Assembly: GCA_017414535.1 (NCBI GenBank) | Contig: JAFQMA010000021.1 | Span: 1-53,100, forward strand | Reading direction: 5' to 3' | Source of the DNA: Clostridia bacterium | GTDB taxonomy: Bacteria > Bacillota > Clostridia > Oscillospirales > SIG627 | DNA: 53,100 nt | Shown here: piece after piece, positions 52,094-53,100 of the stretch | How the letters are laid out: each line of letters begins with the position of its first letter | Position numbering within the stretch: position 1 is the stretch's first letter | The notes under the pieces: generated by a model | Databases searched by the model: none | Told to the model about the DNA's origin: nothing | Seen by the model: the letters and a program-made list of their open reading frames with translations, nothing else | Made by a program: the position numbers and the translations under genes

Positions 52094-52455
52094 AGGAGAT
52101 CCGAGAGCAATTAGATACCATGTTTTGTGCCTACGAGGACAGAGGCGCGCTTGACGTTTGGACGCATATGACCATAGAGGGCGATCCTATCAATTTCCGT
52201 TTTTATCAAGAGGACAACAAATACGCCCGCCTTGTGACCCCACCCTGCTTTTCGGAATGGATGGCCTACAGCACCGGCTGTTGGTCAAGGGCGGCATCCA
52301 CCATTGAAGCCCTGGCCGAGCCTTACGGCGTTTCATGGGACAATGAGAACGGGGCGCTGTATATCCGCTTTCGACGCAACGAGATGAGCGTTGCCGAAGC
52401 GATCATGCGTCTGCAACAGGCCGTTTCCCTTGTGTGCGAATTGGGGCCTTTTTAA
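52087..52455 (+). CDS. Small uncharacterised protein, possible diverged DUF1828-like paralogue
   Basis: Protein of 122 residues whose overall plan mirrors its upstream neighbour: a strand-rich start (DVWTHMTIEG and NFRFYQEDN), then ALAEPYGVSWDNENGALYI and a closing helix AIMRLQQAVSLVCEL. Pairwise identity looks low, so shared ancestry is only inferred. The overlap (ATGCTGA) shows translational coupling. A strong terminator follows. Confidence 0.65.
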   Translation: MLKEIREQLDTMFCAYEDRGALDVWTHMTIEGDPINFRFYQEDNKYARLVTPPCFSEWMAYSTGCWSRAASTIEALAEPYGVSWDNENGALYIRFRRNEMSVAEAIMRLQQAVSLVCELGPF

Positions 52456-52469
52456 AAAGCGATCTATAG

Positions 52470-52507
52470 AAAAACCGATCTGCCGGGATTTCGGCAGATC
52501 GGTTTTT
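52470..52507 (+). terminator. Terminator of the DUF1828-like pair
   Basis: Stem AAAACCGATCTGCCG / CGGCAGATCGGTTTT, then T residues, fifteen bases after the stop. Confidence 0.88.
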
Positions 52508-52517
52508 GTTGCAAAAG

Positions 52518-52535
52518 TTCTTTGATAGCGGCCTG
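52518..52535 (+). repeat. 18-bp near-copy of the ppdK 3' end
   Basis: TTCTTTGATAGCGGCCTG matches TTCTTTGATAGCAGCCTG at 52731-52748, the last codons of ppdK, at 17 of 18 bases in the same orientation. The flanks do not match. The rest of 52508-52670 has no gene I can support. Confidence 0.5.
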
Positions 52536-52670
52536 TGGTCAGTACGCAAAAGAGGGAAATTAAAAGTCGAGTTACCGTGGCGAGGTCGCAACTTAATCGT
52601 CCTCTATTTGCCTCCACGTTCTCCTCGACTAAACTTATTATATTCTACATATAAAAATTTTTCAATAGAA

Positions 52671-52700
52671 ATCCCTCTGCCGATTTATCAGCAGAGGGAT
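52671..52700 (-). terminator. Terminator of ppdK
   Basis: Leftward stem ATCCCTCTGC / GCAGAGGGAT with a 10-base loop, about 20 bases beyond the stop, then T-rich. Confidence 0.75.
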
Positions 52701-52721
52701 AGTTTTACTTTATAAATCTAA

Positions 52722-53100
52722 TTACTTAGATTCTTTGATAGCAGCCTGAGCGGCGGCGAGGCGTGCGATCGGCACGCGGTAGGGAGAGCAGGAAACGTAG
52801 TCCAGACCGATCTTGTGGCAGAACTCGATGGAGGAGGGATCGCCACCGTGCTCACCGCAGATACCGCAGTGGAGGGTGGGACGAGCCTTCTTACCCATGG
52901 TAACGGCCATATCCATCAGCTTACCAACGCCGGTGGTATCCAAACGAGCAAAGGGATCGGACTCGTAGATCTTGTTGGCGTAGTAGGAGGGCAGGAACTT
53001 GCCTGCGTCGTCACGGGAGAAGCCGAAGGTCATCTGGGTCAGGTCATTGGTACCGAAGCAGAAGAATTCAGCCTCTTCAGCGATCTGATCAGCGGTGAGG
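52722..53100 (-). CDS. ppdK: Pyruvate phosphate dikinase, C-terminal end
   Basis: Enzyme interconverting pyruvate and phosphoenolpyruvate with ATP and phosphate, common in anaerobes with pyrophosphate-linked glycolysis. Only the last 126 codons are in the window and the frame runs on past base 53100. The visible part has the C-terminal barrel with [20 protein letters not shown] and the catalytic cysteine loop [11 protein letters not shown]. It ends with a terminator after the stop. With membrane pyrophosphatase (hppA) at the other end of the window it fits a pyrophosphate-using lifestyle. Confidence 0.96.
   Translation of the reverse strand, partial: LTADQIAEEAEFFCFGTNDLTQMTFGFSRDDAGKFLPSYYANKIYESDPFARLDTTGVGKLMDMAVTMGKKARPTLHCGICGEHGGDPSSIEFCHKIGLDYVSCSPYRVPIARLAAAQAAIKESK

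Noticed and set aside
52508..52670. Short frames on both strands between the DUF1828 pair and ppdK
   Set aside because: No ribosome site or protein-like pattern beyond chance; left as a gene-free gap.

Overview
The window looks like chromosomal DNA of an anaerobic Gram-positive of class Clostridia (Bacillota), plausibly a gut fermenter. The signs are strong Shine-Dalgarno sites, many near-consensus sigma-A promoters (TTGACA, 17 bases, TATAAT), compact intrinsic terminators, a tetrahydrofolate riboswitch before a folT gene, a PII-like c-di-AMP receptor (DarA) beside holB and ricT, pyruvate formate-lyase, membrane pyrophosphatase, a 2[4Fe-4S] ferredoxin and pyruvate phosphate dikinase. I saw no rRNA, tRNA, CRISPR array, insertion sequence or prophage. 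The genus cannot be named from this alone.

Layout. 1-5.6 kb: end of hppA, the pflB-pflA operon behind a structured leader with a terminator-like hairpin, and an unusual CysK-like enzyme. 5.7-10.3 kb: an AraC-type regulator divergent from nagA, a ROK-type kinase with an extra N-terminal region, and a fructokinase-like PfkB enzyme, together an amino-sugar/hexose module. 10.3-10.9 kb: a decayed gene between two terminators. 11-16.3 kb: a hemolysin III-like membrane protein, a phosphoribosyltransferase with an ABC exporter, and a GH42 beta-galactosidase. 16.4-19.5 kb (minus): acyl-ACP thioesterase, tgt and an RNA methyltransferase, with promoters facing those of dnaE. 19.6-28.2 kb: dnaE, a class A PBP and tadA, then the THF riboswitch, folT and folC, giving folate uptake followed by polyglutamylation.

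28.3-33 kb: a zinc-ribbon membrane protein, a YugP-like zinc peptidase and YhbY, divergent from a MacB-like ABC transporter; the two -35 boxes lie inside one palindrome. 33.2-38.7 kb: darA, holB, murA and ricT, then ferredoxin and an Ldh/malate-dehydrogenase-family oxidoreductase. 38.7-44 kb: a BspA-type leucine-rich-repeat surface protein divergent from a small Cro/CI-type regulator with two matching operators between them, and a 1014-residue fusion of a GHL10-type glycosidase with an amidase_3 domain.

44.2-53.1 kb: canonical cysK with a cytosolic BNR-repeat protein, a tautomerase, an uncharacterised set of membrane and zinc-ribbon proteins, a cyclase-isomerase operon, a TraB-family lipoprotein, a tandem pair of DUF1828-like small proteins and the end of ppdK. 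Most of the window is housekeeping DNA. The most distinctive points are the regulatory architectures (pflB leader, THF riboswitch switch helices, CI-like operators, face-to-face promoters), the GHL10-amidase fusion and the uncharacterised zinc-ribbon set.
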